Notes: generated from the letters alone by a model not told the origin. DNA of 64,000 bases from Deltaproteobacteria bacterium (GCA_016219005.1 JACRCN010000023.1:18312-82311); one strand, 5' to 3'. Shown: positions 9,684-18,389, numbered from the stretch's first letter. Translations and numbers: made by a program.

Positions 9684-10580
9684 TCAGCCGCCGTTGCTGC
9701 GCCGTTCCGGAGGGATCAGCAGAGTCGGGAAAAACGATTTTTCGGCGATGTGGCGCGGTGTGCTTCCGATGACGCGTTCCACCCAGTTCGTCTTGGCGGA
9801 CGAGCCCAGCACGGACAGCGTTGCCTGACACTCCCGCAGGGCTTTTTCGATTTCTTCCTTCGGATCGCCCACGTAAACATGCGACCGGGCGGGAATCCCC
9901 GCCGACTCGAACCGGGCGCAGACTTCCTCCAGCCGCTGTTTGGCGTCTTTGCGGGCCTTCTGGGCTTGCATGGCCGACGAGCCTTCGATGCTCCCCTGGT
10001 CGACCACGTGCACGACGCGGACTTCCTGAATGAGCGGCTTCATGTTTATGAGGAAGTCCACGGCTCGCATGCTTGCAGGCGACCAGTCGGTGGCCAGCAG
10101 CGGCCGGTCGAAGGGCTTGCCCATGGCAAACGGGAGCTCGGGCGCCGGTTTGTACACCAGGACGGGGACGGACAGTCTGCGGATGAGCTCCGTGACCGTC
10201 GACCCCGAATAAAATTGCTCCAGCGTCGATTTTTGCGAGCGCCCGATCACCACCAGGTCGGCCTCCTCTTTTTGAACGGCCTTGGCGACTTCGGCCGCCA
10301 GGCTGCCGATCTGGATGTACACGCCCACCTCCATGCCCTGCACGAAAAGCCGTTCGGCCCAGTCGATGAAGCGGATGTTGGCCGCTTCTTTCTGTCGAAT
10401 GGCCTCGTCCCTTTTGAACCCGACACCGCGCTGCATGGCCACCTTGTCCCGCTCGATTACATAGAGAAAGACGATGTGTTCCAGAAAGGCCTTCCGCAGG
10501 CTGAGCAGGGTCTCCAGCGCGTCGTAGCCAAGCTCTTCGAATTTGGTCACAAACAACAGTTTTTTGATCCGCATGTCCAT
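9684..10580 (-). CDS. Tandem universal stress protein
   Basis: A 298-residue protein with two UspA-like halves. Half 1 begins IKKLLFVTKFEELGYDALE and ends with LVVIGRSQKSTLEQFYSGST and SVPVLVYKP. Half 2 begins RPLLATDWSPASMRAVDFL and ends LSVLGSSAKTNWVERVIGST. Both halves keep the G-x-x-(K/A)...G-S/T loop but not the perfect ATP motif. Start chosen at ATG 10580 (a second Met lies two codons later); the frame upstream is non-homologous. It is the last gene of a minus-strand signalling operon, 37 bases after the receiver gene, which places a Usp under the same control as two kinases. Confidence 0.85.
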   Translation of the reverse strand: MDMRIKKLLFVTKFEELGYDALETLLSLRKAFLEHIVFLYVIERDKVAMQRGVGFKRDEAIRQKEAANIRFIDWAERLFVQGMEVGVYIQIGSLAAEVAKAVQKEEADLVVIGRSQKSTLEQFYSGSTVTELIRRLSVPVLVYKPAPELPFAMGKPFDRPLLATDWSPASMRAVDFLINMKPLIQEVRVVHVVDQGSIEGSSAMQAQKARKDAKQRLEEVCARFESAGIPARSHVYVGDPKEEIEKALRECQATLSVLGSSAKTNWVERVIGSTPRHIAEKSFFPTLLIPPERRSNGG

Positions 10581-10617
10581 GGGACAATCACTTTCATGAT
10601 AGGTCGCCCGGGTGCCG

Positions 10618-11010
10618 TCACCCGATGGCTTTCTTGATATGGTCGGCCAGGACATCCGCCTCCACCGGCTTTTCAAGGTAGAATTCGGGCTCCGGCACCG
10701 GGGTCCCGCCGAACTCCGTCAGCGCCTGCTGCGAGCGCAGAAACGCCTTTTGGGTAATGCCGGACACGATCAGCACCTTGACGTTCTTGAGCTCCGCGTG
10801 GGTCTTCAGCTTGCGATACAGCCGGATTCCGCTCTGCCGAGGCATGAGCACGTCCAGGATCACCAGGTCCGGCTGCTCGGCCCGGATCATCTGCAGGCCA
10901 TCCTCTCCGTTTTCGGCCTCGAGCGGCTCGTAGCCGTTTTCTTCGAGCACGGTGGTGTTGAACAGTCTCACGTCCGGGTCGTCATCCACGACCAGCACTC
11001 TTTTGCCCAT
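10618..11010 (-). CDS. Receiver-only response regulator (CheY-like)
   Basis: A 130-residue single receiver domain with no output domain. The acidic pocket is VLVVDDDPDVRLF, the phospho-acceptor Asp is in DLVILDVLMP, the Thr/Ser switch is at VLIVSG, and the Lys is in FYLEKPVEADVL. An insertion (about FLRSQQALTEFGGTPVPEPE) lengthens the beta4-alpha4 to beta5 region. ATG 11010 has GGGAGG 7 bases upstream; the longer frame overlapping the kinase gene is an antisense-like shadow. It sits 40 bases after the hybrid kinase at 11051 and is probably its phospho-partner. Confidence 0.9.
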   Translation of the reverse strand: MGKRVLVVDDDPDVRLFNTTVLEENGYEPLEAENGEDGLQMIRAEQPDLVILDVLMPRQSGIRLYRKLKTHAELKNVKVLIVSGITQKAFLRSQQALTEFGGTPVPEPEFYLEKPVEADVLADHIKKAIG

Positions 11011-11050
11011 CTCAAACCTCCCTTGCGGCGAGTTCTCACGCCGCTGCATT

Positions 11051-12592
11051 CTACCCTGCCCGGGGTAGTCCGTTCGTCCGGGCCTGCGTCCGGTAAGGCA
11101 GGCGCATGCTGAACGTGGTGCCCTCCCCCAGGCGGGATGCGACCTCGATACGGCCGCCGTGTTCTTCCACCAGCTTGCGGGTGACGAGCAGCCCCAAGCC
11201 GGTCCCCCGGTGGCCTTTGGTGCTGAAAAACGAGCTGAAAAGCTTGCGCTGAACCTCATCGCTCATGCCGGCCCCGTTGTCGCTGACGTCGAACCGGATC
11301 GTCTGACCGGGCTCGGCGCAGGTTCGCACCCGCACCTGCCAGCTCTTGCCGGTGCCTTCGTCGAACAGACAGGCGTCCAGGGCGTTGGACACGAAATTCA
11401 GCAGTGCAGTGTGAACGGTGTGGGGGTCCATGAGAACCCGGCCGATCGCCGGATCGAATTCCCGGACGATCTCGGCCCGTTCCTGATGCGCCCGTTCCCG
11501 CACGAGGTCGCAGACCTCCGCGGCGATCTCGTTCGGGGCGCACTCCTGGTATTCGGGCTCCCTTTCCTTGGAATAGGAGAGCAGGTCCATCACCAGGTTG
11601 GCCGTCCGGTCGATGCTGCGCTTGATCATGTCCCAGCCCTTTTGCAGCTTCTGGGAGTCGCCTTTGGCGATTCCGACATCGACGAGATAGCTCCCGCCCT
11701 TCAGCCCGTGCAAGACGTTCTTGATCCCGTGCGCCAGCCCCGCGACCGTCTGGCCGATGGCGGCCAGGCGCTCCGACCGGACCAGCTCCAGCTGCAGCCC
11801 CTTGATTTCACGCAGATCCTGAATGAAGGCCACGACCCCCAGCTTCCTGCCGCGTTCGTTGAGGATGCTGCCCGAGAACCGGACCGGAATGCGCTCGCCG
11901 GTCCTGGACACAAGCTCCGTTTCAGTCCATGGCCAGTCCTTCCGGTCCTCGGCGGATGTCATCGCCTGCAGGAACGAGGCCGTCATGTTTTCGGGCAGGA
12001 GTTCGGGCAGGCGGAGCTTGTGGACGACGTCCTCCTGCGGGTACCCGAAGATGTTTTCCGCCCCCGGGTTGAATACCACGATCCCGAGGTGCTCGTCCGT
12101 GGCCACGATCCCGTCGTTGGAACTGCGGATCACCCGGCCCAGGAAGTTGCTCCGCCGCCGCAGCTCCCGGGTGGCTGATTCGATTTTGTGTTCAAGGTCG
12201 TGGGTGTGTTCCTTCAGCCGCCGCTTGATGTCGATCTTGTCTTCGGCCCGTTTGAGGGCAATCGACATCGCCTCGTCCCGGACGGGCTTGTTGATGAAGT
12301 CCGAGGCCCCGAACTGCAGCGCTTCGACGGCGCTGTCGATATCCCCATGACCGGTGATGATGACGACCTCGCTGTCCGGGTCCCGGGCTTTGATGTGTTT
12401 CAGGACCTCGATGCCGTCCATGCCGGGCATTTTGATGTCCGTGATCACGATATCCGCCCGCTGCGCTTCGAAGGCCGCGATGCCTTCAGGCCCGCTGCGG
12501 GCGCAGGCGACAGCATATCCGTCCGCCTCGAGGGAACGGCAGAGCACTCTCAGGATATCGGGTTCGTCGTCGATGAGCAGGATGCGGGTCAT
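11051..12592 (-). CDS. Receiver-PAS-histidine kinase hybrid with atypical H-box
   Basis: A 513-residue cytoplasmic protein. An N-terminal receiver (1-120; LLIDDEPDI, acceptor Asp in DIVITDIKMPGMDG, KPVRDEA) is followed by a coiled coil, a PAS domain (about 150-265; VIRSSNDGIVATDEHLGIVV, VSRTGERIPVRFSGSI), a HisKA-like helix and an HATPase (NFVSNALDA, DNGAGMSDEVQ, FSTKGHRGTGLGLLVTRKLV). The phospho-His lies in GLAHGIKNVLHGLKGG, where Gly takes the place of the usual Glu after His. It starts 18 bases after the upstream kinase gene and is followed by the receiver at 10618, forming an apparent phosphorelay. Confidence 0.9.
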   Translation of the reverse strand: MTRILLIDDEPDILRVLCRSLEADGYAVACARSGPEGIAAFEAQRADIVITDIKMPGMDGIEVLKHIKARDPDSEVVIITGHGDIDSAVEALQFGASDFINKPVRDEAMSIALKRAEDKIDIKRRLKEHTHDLEHKIESATRELRRRSNFLGRVIRSSNDGIVATDEHLGIVVFNPGAENIFGYPQEDVVHKLRLPELLPENMTASFLQAMTSAEDRKDWPWTETELVSRTGERIPVRFSGSILNERGRKLGVVAFIQDLREIKGLQLELVRSERLAAIGQTVAGLAHGIKNVLHGLKGGSYLVDVGIAKGDSQKLQKGWDMIKRSIDRTANLVMDLLSYSKEREPEYQECAPNEIAAEVCDLVRERAHQERAEIVREFDPAIGRVLMDPHTVHTALLNFVSNALDACLFDEGTGKSWQVRVRTCAEPGQTIRFDVSDNGAGMSDEVQRKLFSSFFSTKGHRGTGLGLLVTRKLVEEHGGRIEVASRLGEGTTFSMRLPYRTQARTNGLPRAG

Positions 12593-12610
12593 GGTGAAGC
12601 CGATAATCCT

Positions 12611-15130
12611 TTATTGCGCTTTCTGAAAGGTCAGCTTGAAATTCGCCCCCTGACCCGGCGCGCTTTCCACTTCGATGCGGCCCTCGTAATCCCTGACGAT
12701 CCCGTAGCTGATGCTCGTGCCCAGGCCGGTCCCCTTGCCGGTTGCCTTGGTGGTGAAAAAAGGTTCGAAAAGCTTGCTTCTGACATGCTCCGGCATGCCG
12801 ATGCCGGTGTCGCTCACCTCGGCGATCACATGGCCGTTGTCGGTGTAGGAGCGGATCCGCAGCCGCCGGGTCCTGTCCGCGATCTCGGGGTGCTCGCGCT
12901 TTTCGTCGATGGCATCGATGGCGTTGCTCACCAGGTTCACGAACACCTGCTCCAGGCGGTTGTGATCGGCCATGATCGGCGGGATGTCGGGGTCGAGATC
13001 CAGTTCGACCTCGATCTCGTGGGCTTTCAGTTGGTGGCCCAGGATCTTGAACACGTCTCGGATGGGGCTGTTGATGTCGACCCGGCTGCGGACGATTTCC
13101 GCCTGCCGGGAGAAATTCCGGACGTGCGTGATCACTGACGATGCGCGGCCCACATGGGCGATGATGTCCTCGGCCACCCTTTTCATTTCGGCGTCCTCGA
13201 TGGGCCGGCCGCGCCTGAGCATTTTCAGTATGTAGTCGGCCGAGACCTGGATCACGCTCAGGGGTTGGTTGATCTCGTGAGCCATGCCGGCCGCCATCAC
13301 CCCCAGAGTGGTCATTTTACCGGCCTGGATCAGTTGAGCTTCCTTCTCCACGGTCGCGGTGATGTCGGTGGTGGTCGCAATCAGGACATCGCGGCCGCCG
13401 TACTCGGCGCGGGTGACGTTGAGGTTCACAAAAAAGGGCTGCCGCCCCTTCTTGTATTGACGCTGCTTCGGAAAAAAGATGGAGTGCCCCTTTTCAAGCC
13501 GCTGAAACCCCTGGCGGACGTCCGCTTCGCCCTCTTCCCCCAGCGCGAAAAAAGACAGTTTCACCAGCTCCGGCTTCGTATAGCCGTAGCAGTCCTGGGC
13601 GGTCTGGTTGGTGTCGAGGATCTGGAAGGTGTGGGGGCTGATGATGAAAATCGGGTTGGGATCGTTGTTGAAGACAGAGCGGTATTTTTCCTCCGACTTG
13701 ATCACCTGCTCCTGGAGCATGGCGTTTTCGATCGCCAGCGCGATGCGGTTGCCGATCAGTTCCAGCACGTTGCGCAGCCGCGGGGAGAACTGCTGAGGCG
13801 CGCGGTTTGCGATGCGGATCACTCCGAAGGTCTGCTTTTCCTTGGAACGAATGGGGATGTAGGCCAGCGACTGCAGCCGGTCCACTTCGATCAGCCGGAT
13901 TTCATCGATGCAGCCTGAGGGCAGCTCCTCAAAAGTGGTCAAGCGGTGCTGCTTGCCTGCATGGCCGACGGCGCTGTGCTGGCTGGCGATGGGGAAAATG
14001 CGGCAGGCCTTTTCAGATGTGCCGCAGCTGAACTTTATATGATAGCAGTCGTCATCGGCCAGGAGAAAGATGCAGATCCCATCGGCGGTGACCAGCTTTT
14101 GAAGCTCGGCCATGGCCATGCGGATGCGTCCCTCCAGATCCGCCGGTGCGCTCAGGGCCGAGTAGACCGAAACCATGGCGCTCAACTCTGCCGTGTGGCG
14201 TTCGCGCTCCGCCTCCGCGCGTTTGTCCTCCGTTTTGTCCCAGAGGGTTTCGATCGCTCCGCTGATGCGGCCGTCGGGAGATTTGATGGGGGCCGCGGTG
14301 AACCAGCACCACCTGCCCTCGTCTCCCAGGCTGGGAAAGAACCCCTCTGCTTCGTAAGCGTCCTCGATCAGCGCGGATTTACGCCACTGGGCCCCGTACA
14401 GCCGTCGGATTTCGCTCTCATCCGGTTGGCTGAGGATGACGTCTGCCATCGACGGCCGCGGGCTGTCGTAGAAGGGGGCCCACTGGCGGTTGGTGCCGAT
14501 CTGCTGGTTCGCAGAAAGACCCGTCAGCTTCTCGATGGCTCGGTTCCAATGGGTGATGATGTGATCCTGGTTGATGACAAAGGTCGGGATGGTGCTGCCC
14601 TGAATGATCTGATACAGGGTGCGCTCCTTGCCGACGAGTTCTATTTCGATTTCGCGCGAGCGCCGGTTTCTCCTTTCGATGATGGCGGTGAAGCGGTCCA
14701 TCACCCGGCTCAGGAATTCGCGTGCGTCGTACGGGCCGTCGTTAAGCTGCTCCAGTTCCCGGTAGGATTCGATCTTGACCTTTTCGGACATCAGAAAATC
14801 CCGGATGGCCCGCGCCTCGAAATGGTCGATCAATCTCACGGCGGCCGGCTTGCTGTCCCGGATGGTTTCGATGATGGCATGGCTGTCGGTCAGTTCCAGA
14901 AGGGTTTCCAGGTCCTGCAGTTTGTAGAATTCCGTGTAATCGGCGAAGGTGGGAATGCCCAGGGACCGGGCATGCCGGACCCCTACGGCGTTCTGGTTGA
15001 TGTCGGCGACACCCAGGATCTCCGGCCGATGCCCGGAGAAGATGTCGTCGGACAGAAATTCCAGAAACGTCCTGCAGGCCCGGCCGCCTCCGACGATGGC
15101 AATGGTGGAACCCAGGATCTTGCGGATCAC
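12611..15130 (-). CDS. Multi-sensor histidine kinase with N-terminal Rossmann-like domain, PAS, GAF, PAS
   Basis: An 839-residue soluble kinase. Residues 1-125 look like a nucleotide-binding Rossmann fold: IAIVGGGRACRTFLEFL, then ILGVADINQNAVGVRHARSL, and alternating strands and helices. Next come a PAS (about 185-310; TIPTFVINQDHIITHWNRAI), a GAF (about 325-470; SLAYIPIRSKEKQTFGVIRI) and a second PAS (about 480-600; NPIFIISPHTFQILDTNQ). HisKA (MAAGMAHEINQPLSVIQVSA) and HATPase (NLVSNAIDAID, DTGIGMPEH, FFTTKATGKGTGLGTSIS) finish it. It is the first gene of the operon running to the Usp at 9684. No membrane segment is seen, so it senses cytoplasmic signals, possibly NAD(P)-linked. Confidence 0.88.
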   Translation of the reverse strand: MIRKILGSTIAIVGGGRACRTFLEFLSDDIFSGHRPEILGVADINQNAVGVRHARSLGIPTFADYTEFYKLQDLETLLELTDSHAIIETIRDSKPAAVRLIDHFEARAIRDFLMSEKVKIESYRELEQLNDGPYDAREFLSRVMDRFTAIIERRNRRSREIEIELVGKERTLYQIIQGSTIPTFVINQDHIITHWNRAIEKLTGLSANQQIGTNRQWAPFYDSPRPSMADVILSQPDESEIRRLYGAQWRKSALIEDAYEAEGFFPSLGDEGRWCWFTAAPIKSPDGRISGAIETLWDKTEDKRAEAERERHTAELSAMVSVYSALSAPADLEGRIRMAMAELQKLVTADGICIFLLADDDCYHIKFSCGTSEKACRIFPIASQHSAVGHAGKQHRLTTFEELPSGCIDEIRLIEVDRLQSLAYIPIRSKEKQTFGVIRIANRAPQQFSPRLRNVLELIGNRIALAIENAMLQEQVIKSEEKYRSVFNNDPNPIFIISPHTFQILDTNQTAQDCYGYTKPELVKLSFFALGEEGEADVRQGFQRLEKGHSIFFPKQRQYKKGRQPFFVNLNVTRAEYGGRDVLIATTTDITATVEKEAQLIQAGKMTTLGVMAAGMAHEINQPLSVIQVSADYILKMLRRGRPIEDAEMKRVAEDIIAHVGRASSVITHVRNFSRQAEIVRSRVDINSPIRDVFKILGHQLKAHEIEVELDLDPDIPPIMADHNRLEQVFVNLVSNAIDAIDEKREHPEIADRTRRLRIRSYTDNGHVIAEVSDTGIGMPEHVRSKLFEPFFTTKATGKGTGLGTSISYGIVRDYEGRIEVESAPGQGANFKLTFQKAQ

Positions 15131-15208
15131 GGCAGCCTCGTATGGGAATCGCTTTTAACTACGAAATCCGCGAACTGCGCGAAAGAGCTTGATTCGTAGC
15201 TTGGCCCG

Positions 15209-15268
15209 CCTTTTCGCGCCTTTCGCCTATTTCGTAGTTCCCGCGTGCCATCCATCATAGCCTCCTGG
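15209..15268 (-). repeat. Dispersed repeat R1, copy 1
   Basis: Read on the minus strand, this segment matches 22832-22892 on the plus strand. Both contain the block CCAGGAGGCTATGATGGATG followed by GGGAACTACGAAATA (GGGAACTGCGAAATA in the other copy) and a CGCGAAAAGG end. Beyond it lies AACTACGAAAT at 15155-15165, forming an inverted pair with the repeat's own AACTACGAAAT. There is no coding content. Confidence 0.75.
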
Positions 15269-15299
15269 GTGATTTCGCCCTTTCACTCGCGGCCGCGGC

Positions 15300-16754
15300 T
15301 CAGAAAAACACCACAGTGACTGCCGCGAAACTCGGGATCAGGAAGACCAGCGCGTATTTCAGGATGTAGCCGAAAAAGCTCGGCATGCGGGTTCCGGCTT
15401 CTTCGGCGATCGAACGGACCATGAAGTTCGGCGCATTGCCGATGTAGCTGCAGGCGCCGAAAAAAACCGCTCCGGCGGAGAGTGCGGCCAGGTATTCGGG
15501 CTGTTCCCCCATGAGGTGCGTAACGCTCATGGCCTGCGGCACGTCCGGGTAAAAGCTGCCCAGGGCGGTGTTGAAGAACGTCAGGTAGGTGGGGGCATTG
15601 TCCAGAAAGCTGGACAATGCCCCGGCCGCCCAGAAATAGTGCGCCGGGCGGGTGACCGCATTGATGATAAAGGCCAAGGCCCCGTTGGGCCCTGCCTTCA
15701 GGATGAGCAGGCAGGGCAGCATGGTGATAAAGATGCCGACGAAAAGGATGGCCACTTCGACGATCGGCGCCCAGGTGAAATTGTTGTCCTCCCGCACCGC
15801 GATGCGTGTGGTCGCTATCGACAGGGCGCCGATCAGGACCAGCAGCCCGTCCCGCACCCAGTCCTGCACGCCGCGCTGCACGCCCAGGGTGCTCACCTGC
15901 CCCCAGTCCACCGCGCCGCTCAAAAGCACCGCGCCCACGATGCCCGATAGAAAGAGAAGGTTGTGGATGCCGTCCAGTTTGAGCGGCTCCCTGGTCCCTT
16001 TCGTCGCTCGGGCCGCCGCCCCCTCCTTGCGGTAGTAATAGGAGTCCATGATGAAATAGGCCGTCAGCAGCAGGACCGTCACCAGCAGCATGTGAGGCAG
16101 GAGCCTGAAGGTCCAGAAAAAGGAGACGCCTTGCAGAAAGCCCAGGAAGAGCGGCGGGTCGCCGAGGGGAGTCAGGCAGCCGCCCACATTGGACACCAGG
16201 AAGATGAAGAAAACCACCATGAACGCGCGGTTTTTACGGTGGCGGTTGGCTCTCAGAAATGGGCGGATGAGCAGCATGGACGCCCCGGTGGTCCCCATCC
16301 AGGATGCCAGCGCCGTGCCGAGCACCAGCATCAGGGAATTCACCGCCGGCGTTCCCCGCAGGCTCCCCCGCAGCAGAATCCCGCCGGAAACGGCGTAAAG
16401 CGACCACAGCAGGATGATGAACGGGACAAAGTCCGCTATCAGGATGTGCAGCATCTCGTGCAGCGCCACCTCTTTGTGGGCGAGCAGGAACGGGAGGCTC
16501 ATGGACGCCGCCCAGAACGCCGAGACCTTGCCGAAGTGATGGTGCCAGAAGTTCGGGGTCGCAATAGGGCACAGGGCGATCGACAGCAGCATGCCGGCAA
16601 ACGGGATGCAGCTCCAAAGGGGCAGGGCTTCGCCGAGGTTGATGCGCGGGGTCCCGGGTTCGCTGGCCCCCTCGGCACCGGAAACCGCTACGGTTGCCAT
16701 CAGGACCAGGCCGAAGAAAAGCGCGATGAGCGCGGGCTGTGATTGTTTTCTCAT
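15300..16754 (-). CDS. NhaD-type sodium/proton antiporter-like membrane protein
   Basis: A 484-residue polytopic membrane protein of the ArsB/NhaD ion-transporter superfamily. After an N-terminal hydrophobic segment (ALIALFFGLVLMATVAVSG) come about 12 further helices. Family motifs are ASWMGTTGASMLLIRPFLRA, SNVGGCLTPLGDPPLFLGFL and the discontinuous-helix motif SSFLDNAPTYLTFF. A conserved GACSYIGNAPNFMVRSIAEE near the C-terminus marks the second pseudo-repeat. Start at ATG 16754 (MRKQSQ); an extension to 16937 would add a non-hydrophobic, Arg-rich stretch. Related proteins exchange Na+ for H+; substrate here is inferred. It stands alone between two intergenic regions. Confidence 0.87.
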   Translation of the reverse strand: MRKQSQPALIALFFGLVLMATVAVSGAEGASEPGTPRINLGEALPLWSCIPFAGMLLSIALCPIATPNFWHHHFGKVSAFWAASMSLPFLLAHKEVALHEMLHILIADFVPFIILLWSLYAVSGGILLRGSLRGTPAVNSLMLVLGTALASWMGTTGASMLLIRPFLRANRHRKNRAFMVVFFIFLVSNVGGCLTPLGDPPLFLGFLQGVSFFWTFRLLPHMLLVTVLLLTAYFIMDSYYYRKEGAAARATKGTREPLKLDGIHNLLFLSGIVGAVLLSGAVDWGQVSTLGVQRGVQDWVRDGLLVLIGALSIATTRIAVREDNNFTWAPIVEVAILFVGIFITMLPCLLILKAGPNGALAFIINAVTRPAHYFWAAGALSSFLDNAPTYLTFFNTALGSFYPDVPQAMSVTHLMGEQPEYLAALSAGAVFFGACSYIGNAPNFMVRSIAEEAGTRMPSFFGYILKYALVFLIPSFAAVTVVFF

Positions 16755-17199
16755 TGGCGATGGATGCCCCCCCAACGCAATGTCATGGTGCGGCCGTGGA
16801 ACGGAATCCCACCCGCTGTCGAAGCTGCGTGGGTGCCTGCACATTCCAGAGCTGCAGGAACGTGTCGAGAAACTGCGTGACGGGTTGTCATCACGGCGCC
16901 TGGTCCTTCGCGTTTCAGGCGGCGTCGGGCAGGGCACCGATGAACCGGCAGGCGCACGCGTGTTGCCGAGGATTGCCGCAGTAGCATAGCAAATCCAGCA
17001 TGGTTTTCAAGGTCAATCTTCCCCATGTCTCCGATCGCGTTTTCATCAGGATGGGCGGTGGATGCACCAGTGCAGGCAGCCCTGCGAAAAGAATTGACGG
17101 GTAATGGCGGACGTACTATCGTTTTCTCAAACCGCTCGCGGCTTATGGTAATCTTCGAAGGGGTTCATTCCAACCCGGCACTCAAGGAGGGCTGATAGC
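16755..17199. other. Gene-free stretch between divergent genes
   Basis: These 445 bases between the antiporter and the selenoprotein gene show no supportable coding frame. They hold the candidate plus-strand promoter at 17094-17122 and the ribosome site (AAGGAGGG) of the selenoprotein gene near 17184-17191. Nothing else was recognised. Confidence 0.6.
17094..17122 (+). promoter_or_regulatory. Candidate sigma-70 promoter of selenoprotein-peroxiredoxin operon
   Basis: TTGACG (17094-17099) is separated by exactly 17 bases from TATCGT (17117-17122), matching five and four of six consensus bases. It would give a leader of about 70 bases before the ATG at 17200. Confidence 0.5.
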
Positions 17200-17775
17200 A
17201 TGTGCACCCGACGGCGATGGCGGGGAATGGCGCTTTTGGCTGTCTTGCTGGCAGCCGGAGCCGCGTGGGCCGGCGACCAGCCTCCGGCGGTGGGTGCCAC
17301 GCTTCCTGATTTCACGCTGGCCGCACCGAAGGATCCGGAAGATCAGAAGTACTTCGGGCTGGCAGAACCGATAAATTTTAAAATCGGCGACATCCAGGCC
17401 GTCGTCGTCATCATCGAGATCTTCAACATGTACTGACCGCACTGCCAGAAGGAGGCTCCTTCTATCAACGAGGCCTACCAAAAGATCGAGAGTGACCCCA
17501 AGCTGAAAGGGAAAGTCAAAATGATCGGGATCGGCGCGGGCAACTCGGCCTTCGAGGTCGGTTTTTTCAAGAAAATCTACAAGGTGCCGTTTCCGCTCTT
17601 CCCGGACCCGGAGTTCAGGATTCACAAGCTGGTGGGGGAGGTTCGAACGCCTTATTTTATTTGCGTGAAAAACTCGAAGGGCGCCGCCCCCAAGGTGTAC
17701 TATTCCAAGCTAGGCGGTGCCAGGGACGCGGATGAGCTTCTGATAAAGCTGCTGGCCAATTCGGGGCTGCAGTGA
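17200..17775 (+). CDS. Selenoprotein: exported TlpA/AhpC-type thioredoxin-fold protein with UxxC active site
   Basis: A 191-residue product if the in-frame TGA at 17434-17436 (codon 79) is read as selenocysteine. The N-terminus has a signal peptide ([20 protein letters not shown]). The thioredoxin-fold start [16 protein letters not shown] follows. The active site reads [19 protein letters not shown]: Sec takes the first Cys of a CPHC motif. The frame is open and homologous on both sides of TGA, continuing to [16 protein letters not shown] with the cis-Pro loop TP and ending LLANSGLQ. A hairpin right after the TGA fits a bacterial SECIS. The ribosome site is AAGGAGGG upstream. It probably acts as an envelope thiol/selenol oxidoreductase. 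The peroxiredoxin gene follows immediately, so the two form an operon. Unannotated Sec would split this gene into two false pieces. Confidence 0.88.
17434..17463 (+). promoter_or_regulatory. UGA selenocysteine codon with SECIS-like hairpin
   Basis: The TGA codon (17434-17436) is followed 10 bases later by AGAAGGAG (17447-17454), one G, and CTCCTTCT (17456-17463). A 6-7 bp stem with an apical loop such as AGGCU would place a loop G about 18 bases after the UGA. Bacterial SECIS elements need a small hairpin in the coding region just after UGA with a G in the apical loop; this fits. SelB binding is not shown. Confidence 0.78.
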
Positions 17776-17786
17776 GGAGAACCGAA

Positions 17787-18380
17787 ATGCAAACGGTCGT
17801 GGTTGGTTTTGTCGTGGCGATTGCATTGCTGGCAGCCCCCACCTTGGCGGGGGCGCAGACGTTGAAGGATATGAACTACAACCCCGGGGTCCTCAAGCCG
17901 ATCGACAGCACCCTCAAGGTCAAGGTGGGGCAGAAGGCGCCGGATTTCACGCTGCCCTCGATTTCCGGCGAAAAGATCCGCCTGAGCCAGTACCGGGGGA
18001 AGAAGAACATCGTGATTTCCTTCATTCCGGCGGCTTTTACACCAGTGTGCTCGGATCAGTGGCCCGGCTACAACATGGCGCTTAAACTCTTTGAAGACCA
18101 TGACGCCATTCTGCTCGGCATCGCCGTGGACAACATCCCCGCGCTTTACGCCTGGACCGGCCAGATGGGCGAACTGTGGTTTCCGGTGCTCTCGGATTTC
18201 TGGCCCCATGGCGCCGTGGCCAAGAAATTCGGTGTGCTGCGGTCGGACGGGGTCTCCGAACGCGCCCTTTTCTTCATCGACCAGAAGGGCGTGATCCGGG
18301 ACATCCTGGTCTCGGACATCAACAAACGCCCCGACTTGGAATACATTGCCACGGCCCTGGACAAGCTCGATCCGCAATGA
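17787..18380 (+). CDS. Exported peroxiredoxin (AhpC/TSA family)
   Basis: A 197-residue protein with a signal peptide (VVVGFVVAIALLAAPTLAGA) and an AhpC/TSA domain. GQKAPDFTLPSISGEKIRLS opens the fold, the peroxidatic Cys lies in FTPVCSDQW within the PxxxT/SxxC-type loop, and VLRSDGVSERALFFIDQKG is the typical later strand pair. It reduces peroxides using thiol donors; the upstream selenoprotein is an obvious candidate donor or partner. ATG 17787 is preceded by GAGGAG; an in-frame GTG at 17772 overlaps the previous stop. A resolving Cys is not evident, suggesting a one-Cys type or an external resolver. A strong terminator follows. Confidence 0.9.
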   Translation: MQTVVVGFVVAIALLAAPTLAGAQTLKDMNYNPGVLKPIDSTLKVKVGQKAPDFTLPSISGEKIRLSQYRGKKNIVISFIPAAFTPVCSDQWPGYNMALKLFEDHDAILLGIAVDNIPALYAWTGQMGELWFPVLSDFWPHGAVAKKFGVLRSDGVSERALFFIDQKGVIRDILVSDINKRPDLEYIATALDKLDPQ

Positions 18381-18389
18381 CGCCGGCGC

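Noticed and set aside
10618..11259. An 80-residue N-terminal extension of the receiver protein
   Set aside because: It overlaps the kinase gene, lacks homology and is Arg/Ser-rich; GGGAGG before ATG 11010 supports the short form.
17200..17436. A 78-codon truncated thioredoxin-like gene or pseudogene ending at TGA
   Set aside because: The same frame continues with clear homology, the TGA sits at a redox Cys position, and a SECIS-like hairpin follows, so a Sec codon explains it better than decay.
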